Shown: one piece after another, positions 15,319 through 22,799 of the stretch
Layout of the letters: each line of letters begins with the position of its first letter
Numbering within the stretch: position 1 is the first letter of the stretch
Assembly (NCBI GenBank): GCA_965219875.1
Contig: CBDCOW010000001.1
Span: 930,001 to 994,000 of the forward strand
Reading direction: 5' to 3'
Source: DAOUKH01 sp965219875
GTDB taxonomy: Bacteria > Chloroflexota > Dehalococcoidia > SHYB01
DNA: 64,000 nt
The notes under the pieces: model-generated
What the model was told of the DNA's origin: nothing
Databases searched by the model: none
The model's input: the letters and a program-made list of their open reading frames with translations, nothing else
Program-made: the position numbers and the translations under genes

Positions 15319-15380
15319 CTACCGTCGAATCGATAGGGGGGGCATGGCGTGACTATACAAGCCTAGCCTCATCGTGTCAA
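15319..15380 (-). promoter_or_regulatory. Promoter P1 with leaderless eight-codon mini-ORF
   Basis: TTGACA (15380-15375), exactly 17 nt, TATAGT (15357-15352). Six nt later an ATG opens a frame of eight codons, MPPLSIRR, ending at 15319 just before the hairpin. The first transcribed bases resemble those of the P2 unit (TCAC, ATGC, then a C run), suggesting the two units are related. The product would be a terminated RNA of about 60 nt. Confidence 0.5.
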
Positions 15381-15400
15381 CGCAAGCGTGTCAGGACGGG

Positions 15401-16468
15401 CTACGCGCGGTCGGCGATGAGCCAGTAGGCGTTGGGCATGCCTTCGTGGACCTCGGGTCTGCCGAAGCCGGCGGCGGCGAGCATGCGTTCGTAGTCCTCG
15501 CGGTAGCGGCACTCGCCGCCGACGGTCCCCATCATTAGGCCGAGGGAGTATGCCGTCGAGAACCAGCCCCGGCCGCCCATCGGCGGGTCGTCGAGGAGGA
15601 AGGCGTGGACGGCGACCCGCCCGTCGTCGGCGAGCGCAGCGCGAACCCTTCGCAGCAGCGCCGTTGCCCGCTCGACGGAGAACAGGTCGAGCACCATGCT
15701 GACGATGGCGAGGTCGTGCGGCCCTCCGAGGTCGATCTCGAAGGCGTCGCCGGGGAGGTAGACGACGCGCTCCGAGACGTCGAGGCGCGTGGCCTCCTTC
15801 TTGGCCTCTTCGAGCACCGCTGCGCCATCGTTGGCCCAGACCTTGGCGCCGGGATGGGCGCGCGCCATGTAGAAGCCGTAGGAGCCGCCTCCGCAGCCCA
15901 CGTCGAGGACGTGGAGGCGCTCCCGCCCGCGCGCCCACTCGCCGAGGACGCCGAGGAGGGACTTGGCGGCGGGGCCGGCAAACATCAGGCTCGACGCGGC
16001 CTGCAAGACCCACTCGTCGGTGTCCGGGTTGTCTTCGAGGTCGTCGTCGATGGGGCCGCCGGCCCGCACGCCGTCGGCGAGCCGGCCCAAGCGCGCCCAG
16101 AGCCGGTCGCCGCTGAAGATGCGCCGCACACCGCCGACGTAGCCCGGCCTGCCGCTGACGAGGTGCGCCTGCGCCGACGGCGTCAGCCGGTACTTCCCAT
16201 CCTCGACGATCAGCGTGTCGAGGGCGGCGAGGCCCTGGAGGAGCAGGCGCGTGGCCCGCGGGTCGGTCCCCGCGGCGGCGGCGATGGTCTCGGCGTCGGC
16301 GGGGCCTTTGGCCATGTGATCGAAGATGCGGAGCTCGAGTCCGGCGCGCAGGACGGCGCTCCGCAGGAAGCCGAGCGACATGGTGACGTAGTCGTCGGCG
16401 CGCTGCGGCTTGGCGAAGAACGTGCGCTGAAGTTCGTCGCCGGGCGTGTCCCTTTCAGGCGGAGACAT
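15401..16468 (-). CDS. SAM-dependent O-methyltransferase-like protein
   Basis: The 355-residue protein has an N-terminal winged-helix dimerisation domain (residues 25-105, with GLELRIFDHMAKGPADAETI and LLLQGLAALDTLIVEDGKY) followed by a class I methyltransferase domain. The SAM-binding motif is VLDVGCGGGSYGF, with later VVYLPGDAFEIDLG and VHAFLLDD. This is the architecture of acetylserotonin/hydroxyindole O-methyltransferases and polyketide O-methyltransferases. The acceptor is unknown. The ATG fits the domain start; the upstream open frame is low-complexity. It diverges from the methylmalonyl-CoA mutase gene. Confidence 0.82.
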   Translation of the reverse strand: MSPPERDTPGDELQRTFFAKPQRADDYVTMSLGFLRSAVLRAGLELRIFDHMAKGPADAETIAAAAGTDPRATRLLLQGLAALDTLIVEDGKYRLTPSAQAHLVSGRPGYVGGVRRIFSGDRLWARLGRLADGVRAGGPIDDDLEDNPDTDEWVLQAASSLMFAGPAAKSLLGVLGEWARGRERLHVLDVGCGGGSYGFYMARAHPGAKVWANDGAAVLEEAKKEATRLDVSERVVYLPGDAFEIDLGGPHDLAIVSMVLDLFSVERATALLRRVRAALADDGRVAVHAFLLDDPPMGGRGWFSTAYSLGLMMGTVGGECRYREDYERMLAAAGFGRPEVHEGMPNAYWLIADRA

Positions 16469-16525
16469 GGAATCCAGCCTATGAGGGCGCCGCGCGTTCC
16501 GCAAGATGGGGGCAGCGATAGCGGT

Positions 16526-16554
16526 TTGAACCGCCGGGGGCGATTGGGTAGACT
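16526..16554 (+). promoter_or_regulatory. Promoter of the methylmalonyl-CoA mutase gene
   Basis: TTGAAC (16526-16531), 17-nt spacer, TAGACT (16549-16554). The leader to the ATG at 16635 would be about 75 nt. No B12 riboswitch is recognisable in it. Confidence 0.4.
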
Positions 16555-16634
16555 GAAGGGCGGCGCCGCAACAGAAGCGCCGAACGCTCCGCGAGGCCCC
16601 GCAGGCGGCCCGCGCGGCGTTGGAGGTGGCCCCC

Positions 16635-18293
16635 ATGCCCGCGAGACGTAAGGCTGAGGCCGAGTGGCGCGAGAAGACGTACGACCCGGCGGTGAAGCGC
16701 TTCGGGGAGCGTAAGGATTTCGCGAGCACGTCGGGCTATCCCATCGAGCCGTTGTACGGCCCCGACGGCGAGGCGAACGGGGGCTACGACGAGCACGTCG
16801 GCTACCCCGGCCAGTATCCCTACACCCGGGGCGTCCAGCCGACGATGTACCGCGGCCGGCTGTGGACGATGCGCCAGTACGCCGGCTTCGCCTCCGCCGA
16901 GGAGTCGAACCGGCGCTACCGCTACCTGCTCGAACAGGGGCAGACGGGCCTGAGCGTCGCCTTCGACCTGCCCACGCAGACGGGGTACGACTCCGACGCG
17001 GAGATGGCCCGCGGGGAGGTGGGGAAGGTCGGCGTCCCCATCTGCAGCCTGGCTGACATGGAGACCCTGTTCGACCAGATTCCGCTGGACAAGGTCACCA
17101 CGTCGATGACGATCAACGCGACGGCGCCGATTCTGCTCGCCCTCTACATCGCCGTGGGAAAGAAGCAAGGCGTCCCCGCCGAGAAGCTCGGCGGCACGGT
17201 GCAGAACGACATCCTGAAGGAGTACATCGCGCGGGGCACCTACATCTTCCCGCCCAAGCCCTCGCTGCGGCTGATCACCGACGTGTTCAAGTACTGCTCG
17301 GAGAGCGTGCCGCAGTGGAACACGATCAGCATCAGCGGCTATCACATGAGCGAGGCCGGCGCCACGGCGGCGCAGGAGCTCGCCTTCACCATCGCCAACG
17401 GAATCGCCTACGTGGACGCGGCGCTCGAATCGGGCCTCGGGATCGACGAGTTCGCGCCGCGCCTCTCGTTCTTCTTCGTGGCGCAGAAGAACTTCTTCGA
17501 GGAGGTCGCCAAGTACCGCGCCGCCCGCCGGATCTGGGCGCGGATCATGAAGGAGCGGTACGGAGCAAAGAATCCCCGCTCCTGGCCGATGCGCTTCCAT
17601 ACGCAGACCGCCGGCGTGAGCCTCACCGCGCAGCAGGTCGAGAACAACGTCGTGCGCACCACGGTGCAGGCGCTCGCGGCCGTGCTCGGCGGCACGCAGT
17701 CGCTGCACACCAACTCGATGGACGAGGCGCTGGCCCTGCCCACCGACAAGGCGGTCACCATCGCGCTGCGCACGCAGCAGATCCTCGCCGAGGAGTGCGG
17801 CGTCGCCGACACCGTCGACCCGCTGGCGGGCTCGTACTACGTCGAGAACCTGACCGACACCGTCGAGGAGAAGGCGAACGAGTACCTGCAGGCCATCGAG
17901 GACATGGGCGGCGCGCTTGCCGCCATCGACCGCGGCTACATCCAGCGCGAGATCCAGGAATCGGCGTATCAGTACCAGAAGAGCGTCGAGGCCGGCGACA
18001 CCGTGATCGTCGGCGTCAACCGCTACGTGAGCGAAGAGAAGGACACCCGCGACATCCTGCGCGTCGATCAAGAGGCGGCGGCTCGCCAGCTCGCCCGCCT
18101 CAACGAGGTGCGGGCGCAGCGCAACTCCGCCGCCGTCGCGCGCTCGCTGACAAAGGTCCGCTCCGTGGCCCGCGGCTCGGACAACGCCATGCCCGTGCTC
18201 GTCGAGGCCGTCGAGAACTACGTGACCCTCGGCGAGATCTGCGACGCCCTGCGCGAAGAGTGGGGCGTCTACCGGGAGGCGATCGTCTTCTAG
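16635..18293 (+). CDS. Methylmalonyl-CoA mutase large subunit
   Basis: The 552-residue protein covers the whole substrate-binding barrel of B12-dependent acyl-CoA mutases: MYRGRLWTMRQYAGF, GLSVAFDLPTQTGYDSD, GTVQNDILKEYIARGTYIF, NTISISGYHMSEAGA and GGTQSLHTNSMDEALALPTD. The Arg in EYIARGTY corresponds to the residue that binds the substrate carboxylate and favours methylmalonyl-CoA over isobutyryl-CoA. The protein ends without the B12-binding domain, as in two-piece mutases where a separate subunit of about 140 residues carries cobalamin. That partner is not in this window. The start has GGAGGTG six bases upstream. It would link propionyl-CoA to succinyl-CoA. Confidence 0.92.
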   Translation: MPARRKAEAEWREKTYDPAVKRFGERKDFASTSGYPIEPLYGPDGEANGGYDEHVGYPGQYPYTRGVQPTMYRGRLWTMRQYAGFASAEESNRRYRYLLEQGQTGLSVAFDLPTQTGYDSDAEMARGEVGKVGVPICSLADMETLFDQIPLDKVTTSMTINATAPILLALYIAVGKKQGVPAEKLGGTVQNDILKEYIARGTYIFPPKPSLRLITDVFKYCSESVPQWNTISISGYHMSEAGATAAQELAFTIANGIAYVDAALESGLGIDEFAPRLSFFFVAQKNFFEEVAKYRAARRIWARIMKERYGAKNPRSWPMRFHTQTAGVSLTAQQVENNVVRTTVQALAAVLGGTQSLHTNSMDEALALPTDKAVTIALRTQQILAEECGVADTVDPLAGSYYVENLTDTVEEKANEYLQAIEDMGGALAAIDRGYIQREIQESAYQYQKSVEAGDTVIVGVNRYVSEEKDTRDILRVDQEAAARQLARLNEVRAQRNSAAVARSLTKVRSVARGSDNAMPVLVEAVENYVTLGEICDALREEWGVYREAIVF

Positions 18294-18319
18294 CCGGGCG
18301 ATCAGAACAAGGGTCTCCT

Positions 18320-18757
18320 ATGACCATTGAGGCGACAGGGCCAACGCGTATCGCGGCCGCGAGCACACACGAGGGAATCTTCGCTGGGCTCAGGCTTTTC
18401 GGACTGGAAGACGTCGCCGACCGGTTGGGCTACCTCCACAGCCTGGCCGGTGACCCCGATGAGACGCCTATAGAGGTCGAGTCGCTGCGAGCGATGGCCC
18501 TTTTCCTGATGAGCGAACGGGGACTTGCCGATCCGCAGATAGGAATCACTCCAGATGGGCTCATGCAAATCGAGTGGAGGATTCCACCGAACGGCATCCT
18601 GGCAATGGAGTTCTTGCCCTCCGGGTTGATTCGGTTCGCGGCCGTCTCCGCTCCGGCCCAGCCTGAGGTCGACCGGCTGCGCGTCAACGGGACCCTCCCG
18701 AAAGCCGAAGCCATGGCCGCCGTCCAGCCGTTCACCTCGCTCCTACCGTCCACGTGA
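18320..18757 (+). CDS. Hypothetical protein, first of a translationally coupled pair
   Basis: The 145-residue soluble protein begins MTIEATGPTRIAAAS. It contains a helical region (HEGIFAGLRLFGLEDVADRL) and a beta-rich second half (DGLMQIEWRIPPNGILAMEF). I do not recognise the family. Its stop overlaps the next gene's start (GTGA), so the two products are probably made together. It lies 26 bp after the mutase gene but codon and sequence style differ from the metabolic neighbours. Confidence 0.65.
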   Translation: MTIEATGPTRIAAASTHEGIFAGLRLFGLEDVADRLGYLHSLAGDPDETPIEVESLRAMALFLMSERGLADPQIGITPDGLMQIEWRIPPNGILAMEFLPSGLIRFAAVSAPAQPEVDRLRVNGTLPKAEAMAAVQPFTSLLPST

Positions 18758-19185
18758 ACGGAGACCCGCTCCCTGAGAACGACCACGTCTCGCGCTACTG
18801 CAAGCCAACAAGCGTGGACCGGCAGGGCCTTCCTATGGCCGCCGCCTTCAGACTGCGACAAGCTGAGGAGTGTCTCTCCGTTAACTGGGTTGAGTATTTG
18901 GGCGCGCCGGACTTGCCCTCCGCCGTTGAACGAATTCGAGAAATGTTCCGTGAGAAGAACTTTGCCCTACGACCGAATGGACGGTTTGCGGTGCTGAATG
19001 TCGGCGCCGTCAAGACGGCTGTCTACGAAGGGGCCGGCTATTACCTTCACGTCGACCATCTCCCCCTCGATGACGACCAATCCCACGCCGGTATCTTCGG
19101 GTACACTGCGGACGACTTAGCGGTAGCCGCGGAGCTTGCGGTGCTCGTCGCTCCTCAGGATGTGCACCGTGCTGTGTCAGTCTGA
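18754..19185 (+). CDS. Hypothetical protein, second of the coupled pair
   Basis: The 143-residue protein reads MNGDPLPENDHVSRYCKP, then LSVNWVEYLG, FALRPNGRFAVLNVGAVK and HAGIFGYTADDLAVAAELA. I recall similar unnamed proteins in diverse bacteria with the HVSRYCKPT and NGRFVVLNVG motifs, always beside a small partner gene. Function is unknown. GTG start, overlapping the previous stop by four bases. The conserved Cys-Lys-Pro and Asn-Val-Gly segments could form an active or binding site, but this is a guess. Confidence 0.65.
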   Translation: MNGDPLPENDHVSRYCKPTSVDRQGLPMAAAFRLRQAEECLSVNWVEYLGAPDLPSAVERIREMFREKNFALRPNGRFAVLNVGAVKTAVYEGAGYYLHVDHLPLDDDQSHAGIFGYTADDLAVAAELAVLVAPQDVHRAVSV

Positions 19186-19254
19186 TTCGACCGTGAGCCT
19201 AATCGCACGATGTTGGACAAGAAGCCCGCCGACCCGCCGGACGAGGAGGCCGCC

Positions 19255-19737
19255 ATGCCGAAACTATCGTCCCTGGGCCACGTCGGTCTCTACGTGCGCG
19301 ATCTAGCCCGCATGCGCGACTTCTACACCCGCGTGCTTGGGCTCGAAGTGACCGACGAGAGCGTGGAGCGGCGTATGGTCTTCCTCTCCTCGCGGCCCGC
19401 CGAGGAGCACCACGAGGTGCTGCTGGTCGAGCGCCGGGGAGACGCCGACGGCACTCCGCATCCGCCCCTCCTCCAGCAGGTCGCTTTCCACGTGGAGAGC
19501 CTCACCGAACTGCGCCGCTTCAAGCGGACGTTCGAGGCCGAGGGCGTCGAGATCACCCAGACGGTCACCCACGGAAACACGGCGAGCATCTACTTCAAGG
19601 ACCCCGAGGGCAACGTCCTCGAAGCGTACTACACCGTCGCGCCGACCTGGCCGCAGCCCTTCTCCATCCCCATCGACCTCGACGGGGACGACGCGTCGGT
19701 CCTCCGCCAAATCGAGGAGGCCAAGCGGGCGGGATAA
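19255..19737 (+). CDS. VOC/glyoxalase family protein (extradiol dioxygenase-like)
   Basis: The 160-residue protein is one vicinal-oxygen-chelate unit of two beta-alpha-beta-beta-beta modules. Metal ligands visible are His in LGHVGLYV, His in QVAFHVESL and Glu in DPEGNVLEAYY. It matches small catechol-2,3-dioxygenase-like or glyoxalase-like proteins; the substrate is not predictable. Although near a methylmalonyl-CoA mutase gene, it lacks the typical epimerase pattern, so I do not call it the epimerase. The ATG used has GAGGAGG six bases upstream. Confidence 0.82.
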   Translation: MPKLSSLGHVGLYVRDLARMRDFYTRVLGLEVTDESVERRMVFLSSRPAEEHHEVLLVERRGDADGTPHPPLLQQVAFHVESLTELRRFKRTFEAEGVEITQTVTHGNTASIYFKDPEGNVLEAYYTVAPTWPQPFSIPIDLDGDDASVLRQIEEAKRAG

Positions 19738-19803
19738 CAGCCGTCCCAACCATCCCAACCCTTAGTAGTGGAAGCGGGGCGGAAGGGGCGAACGGGAGCA
19801 CCG

Positions 19804-20955
19804 ATGCACTTTACCTACTCCGAGTCCGACCAGCTTCTCCGCCGCGCCATCCGTGACTTTTCGGTGCGCGAGCTCGAACCCGGCGCGCGCGAGCGCGACG
19901 CGGCGGAGTCGTTCGACGCCGCGCTCTACCGCAAGGTGGGCGACCTGGGCCTCACCGGCCTGGGCATCGCCCCCGAGCGCGACGGCGGGGGCGGCGGCCT
20001 CCTGCAGACCGCCATCGCAACTGAGGAGCTCGCCCGCTTCGATCCGAGCATGAGCCTCACCCTGCTCGCCAGCCTCTCGCTCGCCACCATCGGCATCGAA
20101 CGGTTCGGAACAGACGCCCAGAAGGACCGCTACGTCCCGCCCCTGGCGCGCGGCGAGGCCGTCGGTGCCTTCTGCCTCACCGAGCCCAACGCGGGCAGCG
20201 ACGCCGCCAGCGGCAGCACCCACGCCGCGCCCAAGGACGGCGGCTACCTCCTCAACGGGGCCAAGACCTATATCACCAACGGCGACGTAGCCGATACCCT
20301 CCTCGTCTTCGCCATCGCCGAGCCGGGGTCGCGCGCCAAGGGCATCGTCAGCCTGATCGTGGAGGCGGGCGCGCCTGGCCTCGAAGCCCGGAAGCAGCAC
20401 GGCAAGCTGGGGATGCGAGCCTCTACGACCTCGGACATCTACTTCGACGACGTATTCGTTCCCGATGAGAACCTCGTGGCCCCCGCGGGCGCCGGCTTCA
20501 AGGTCGCCATGCAGATTCTCGACGCCAGCCGGCCGATCATCGGGGCGCAGGCCGTGGGCATCGCGCAGGGCGCCTTCGACCTGGCCCTGAAGCACGTGAA
20601 CCAGCGGAAGCAGTTCGGCCAGACCATCGCCGGCTTCCAGGGCGTGCAGTGGATGCTCGCCGACATGGCGACCCAGCTCGAAGCGGCGCGCTTACTGACT
20701 TACCAAGCCGCTTCACTCCACGACGACGGGCTGCCCTTCGCCAAGGAGGCCTCGATGGCGAAGCTCTTCGCCAGCGAGACGGCGACGCGGGTCGCCGACA
20801 CGGCGCTCCAGCTTCACGGCGGCATCGGCTACTTCAAGGAGAGCCCCGTCGAGCGCTACTACCGCGACGCCAAGGTAACCGAGATCTACGAGGGCACGTC
20901 CCAGATCCAGCGCCTCGTGATCTCACGGCACATCCTCGCCGAGGCGGCCCGCTAG
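19804..20955 (+). CDS. Acyl-CoA dehydrogenase
   Basis: The 383-residue flavoprotein has the full ACAD fold. Visible are the N-terminal helical domain, the FAD/substrate motif AFCLTEPNAGSDAASG, KTYITNGDVAD, the second signature QLHGGIGYFKESPVERYYRDA, and the catalytic Glu363 in IYEGTSQIQR. The position of this Glu is that of short-chain enzymes. It catalyses alpha-beta dehydrogenation of an acyl-CoA, passing electrons to ETF. The ATG is 66 bp after the VOC gene, which may be in the same transcript. Confidence 0.92.
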   Translation: MHFTYSESDQLLRRAIRDFSVRELEPGARERDAAESFDAALYRKVGDLGLTGLGIAPERDGGGGGLLQTAIATEELARFDPSMSLTLLASLSLATIGIERFGTDAQKDRYVPPLARGEAVGAFCLTEPNAGSDAASGSTHAAPKDGGYLLNGAKTYITNGDVADTLLVFAIAEPGSRAKGIVSLIVEAGAPGLEARKQHGKLGMRASTTSDIYFDDVFVPDENLVAPAGAGFKVAMQILDASRPIIGAQAVGIAQGAFDLALKHVNQRKQFGQTIAGFQGVQWMLADMATQLEAARLLTYQAASLHDDGLPFAKEASMAKLFASETATRVADTALQLHGGIGYFKESPVERYYRDAKVTEIYEGTSQIQRLVISRHILAEAAR

Positions 20956-21150
20956 CCCGTAGGGGCACCCCTTGTGGGCGCCCTCCGGCCTCTCCCCCTC
21001 TGAGACCTTTGCGAAATGCGGGTGCGGGCAGGGTTCTCCCGTAGGGGCGCCCCTTGTGGGCGCCCTCCGGCCTCTCCCCCTCTGAGACCTTTGCGAAATG
21101 CGGGTGCGGCAGGGTTCTCCCGTAGGGGCACCCCTTGTGGGTGCCCGCTC
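20956..21150. repeat. Tandem repeat, 82-bp unit, about 2.4 copies
   Basis: Units begin CCCGTAGGGGC at 20956, 21038 and 21119 (periods 82 and 81). Each contains the hairpin module GGGGCACCCCTTGTGGGCGCCC, then GGCCTCTCCCCCTCTGAGAC and GACCTTTGCGAAATGCGGGT. Copies one and two differ at very few positions. The third is truncated and runs into a Pu/Py-rich stretch. Confidence 0.85.
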
Positions 21151-21425
21151 CCTCCCCTCCGCCCCCTCTCCCGCTGGGAGAGGGTTGGGGTGAGGGCGGG
21201 GGGAGGCGGGGGGCTGCGCGACCTCGCCGGAGCCCGCGGCCCAAGGGTACGCAAAGGCGTCCTCTGGGGAACCCTGAAAGTGGGCGCCCTCCGGCCTCTC
21301 CCCTCTGGCGGAGACCGAGAGGTCCGGGGTGGTGGGCGGCGCCCTCCGGCCTCTCCCCCTCTGGGGGAGACTGAGAGAGGGCGCGCGCCGCAAGGCGCGC
21401 CGGCGCCCAACCGGCGCCGCTCCCC
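21151..21425. repeat. Repeat-derived intergenic sequence with an R2 copy
   Basis: Purine/pyrimidine-biased sequence with degenerate repeat pieces, then a full R2 module near 21346-21390 (CCTCTCCCCCTCTGGGGG, GAGACTGAGAGAGGGCGCGC) followed by a GGCGCC-rich palindrome. No gene is supported here. The open frames across it are repeat read-through. Confidence 0.6.
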
Positions 21426-22526
21426 CTACAGCCCGTACAGCCCGCGCGCGTTCGACGAGACGAGCATCTCGATCTCGTCGTCGGGCACGCCCTCAAAGTC
21501 CTTCTCAATAGCCTTCATCGAATGGGGCCAGGTGCTGTCGCTGTGGGGGTAGTCGTTGGACCACATGATGTTGCCCAGGCCAATGGTGTGGCGCTCCCGC
21601 ACGCCGACAGGGTCTTCGATGAAGGTGCCGTAGACCTGGCGCTGGAAGTAGGTGCTGGGGAGGTCGCCGAGGTCGAGGTGCTGCCAGTGCCGGTGCCGCT
21701 CGTAGACGTTGTCCATCCAGGGCACCATGAACGCCATCCAGCCCACGCCGCTCTCGACGGAGACGAGCTTGAGCTTGGGGTGGCGGCGCAATGCGCCGGA
21801 GAAGATGAGCGAGGTGATGGGCTCGGCCATCATGGCCTTGTTGCACACGATGGAGGCGAAGAGGTTCTGCGATAGGCCGGGCGTCAGCGGCTGCGCGCCG
21901 AGGTGCATGTGCGCCGGCATGTCCAAATCGACCAGCGCCTCCCACAGCGAGTCCCACCACGGGTGGGTGTAGTTCTTGTCGGCAGGCGCCGACCACGGCC
22001 CTTCGATGTTGGGGATCGCGGGGATGAGGACGCCCATCAGTCCCTTGTCGCGGGCGCGCTTTGCCTCGGCCGCCGCCAGCTCGGCGTCCCACGTGGGAAT
22101 TTCGGCGATGCCGATGAGCCGGTCGGGGGCCACGGCGCAGAAGTCGGCCAGCCAGTCGTTGTAGGCCCGCATCATGGCGAACCGCAGCGGGCGGTCCGGG
22201 GTCTTGAAGGTGAGGACGCCGCCGAACAGCACTTCGGCGTCGACGTTGTCGACGTCTTGATCGACGATGCGCGCCTCGGCGTCGAAGCCGCCGCGCCGGC
22301 CGTCCTCGAAGCTCTTCGAGTCAGACTCGTAGTCTTCGTACTTGCGGCCCGCGACGGTGGAGATCAGCGAGTGCTTGGTCTCTTCGCCTTCGAAGATCAT
22401 GACCTCGTATTCGCCCCGGATCTCCGTGCGGGGGGCCCTGTCACGGAACTCGGGGTCGGTGTATTCCTGCCATATCGAGGGGAGGGGATTCACGTGCGAG
22501 TCCGCCGAAATGATCTTGTACGACAT
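21426..22526 (-). CDS. Amidohydrolase family 2 protein (ACMSD/decarboxylase-like)
   Basis: The 366-residue protein begins MSYKIISADSHVNPLP, where ADSHV is a variant of the N-terminal metal motif. It continues with GIAEIPTWD, DMPAHMHLGAQPLT, LKLVSVESGVGWMAFM and MWSNDYPHSDSTWPHS, ending NARGLYGL. This is the amidohydrolase-2 pattern found in ACMSD, gamma-resorcylate decarboxylase and many uncharacterised homologues abundant in marine Chloroflexota. Metal-dependent hydrolysis or decarboxylation of a small carboxylate is expected. I start at the ATG giving the family N-terminus; upstream codons are repeat sequence. Confidence 0.85.
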   Translation of the reverse strand: MSYKIISADSHVNPLPSIWQEYTDPEFRDRAPRTEIRGEYEVMIFEGEETKHSLISTVAGRKYEDYESDSKSFEDGRRGGFDAEARIVDQDVDNVDAEVLFGGVLTFKTPDRPLRFAMMRAYNDWLADFCAVAPDRLIGIAEIPTWDAELAAAEAKRARDKGLMGVLIPAIPNIEGPWSAPADKNYTHPWWDSLWEALVDLDMPAHMHLGAQPLTPGLSQNLFASIVCNKAMMAEPITSLIFSGALRRHPKLKLVSVESGVGWMAFMVPWMDNVYERHRHWQHLDLGDLPSTYFQRQVYGTFIEDPVGVRERHTIGLGNIMWSNDYPHSDSTWPHSMKAIEKDFEGVPDDEIEMLVSSNARGLYGL

Positions 22527-22799
22527 GTGCCAGTCGCCGCCTTTCTCTCGTCTTGCCCGCCCGCCTGGGGCCGCGGCGCCCAAAAGCCTACCACGGCGGG
22601 GCTTCCTTTTGGGAGCTTTGCGAAGTGCGAGCGTCGGCAGAGTTCTCCTGTAGGGGCGCCCCTTGTGGGTGCCCGCTCCCTCCTGTAGGGGCACCCCTTG
22701 TGGGTGCCCTCCGGCCTCTCCCCCTCTGGGGGAGACTGAGAGAGGGCGCGCGCCGCCAGGCGCGCGAGCGCCCGTAGGGCGCATCAGCGACACCCTCGG
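22527..22799. repeat. Intergenic block of interspersed repeats (R1, R1, R2)
   Basis: Two R1 hairpin modules (GTAGGGGC, CCCCTTGTGGGTGCCC) at 22650-22674 and 22685-22709 lie in tandem, followed by R2 at 22711-22757 and a palindromic GCGCGCGCCGCCAGGCGCGC. A CTTTGCGAAGTGCGAGCG segment precedes them, matching the flank of the 82-bp units. No gene is seen. Confidence 0.75.

Noticed and set aside
19255..19737. Methylmalonyl-CoA epimerase
   Set aside because: The VOC protein lacks the typical epimerase motif pattern and looks closer to extradiol-dioxygenase-like VOC proteins, despite proximity to the mutase gene.
20956..21150. CRISPR-like array
   Set aside because: Direct repeats of 82 bp are contiguous with no variable spacers and no cas genes; it is an ordinary tandem repeat.
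22527..22793. N-terminal extension of the amidohydrolase at 21426-22526
   Set aside because: The extra frame is read through intergenic repeats; the family N-terminus begins at the ATG at 22526.
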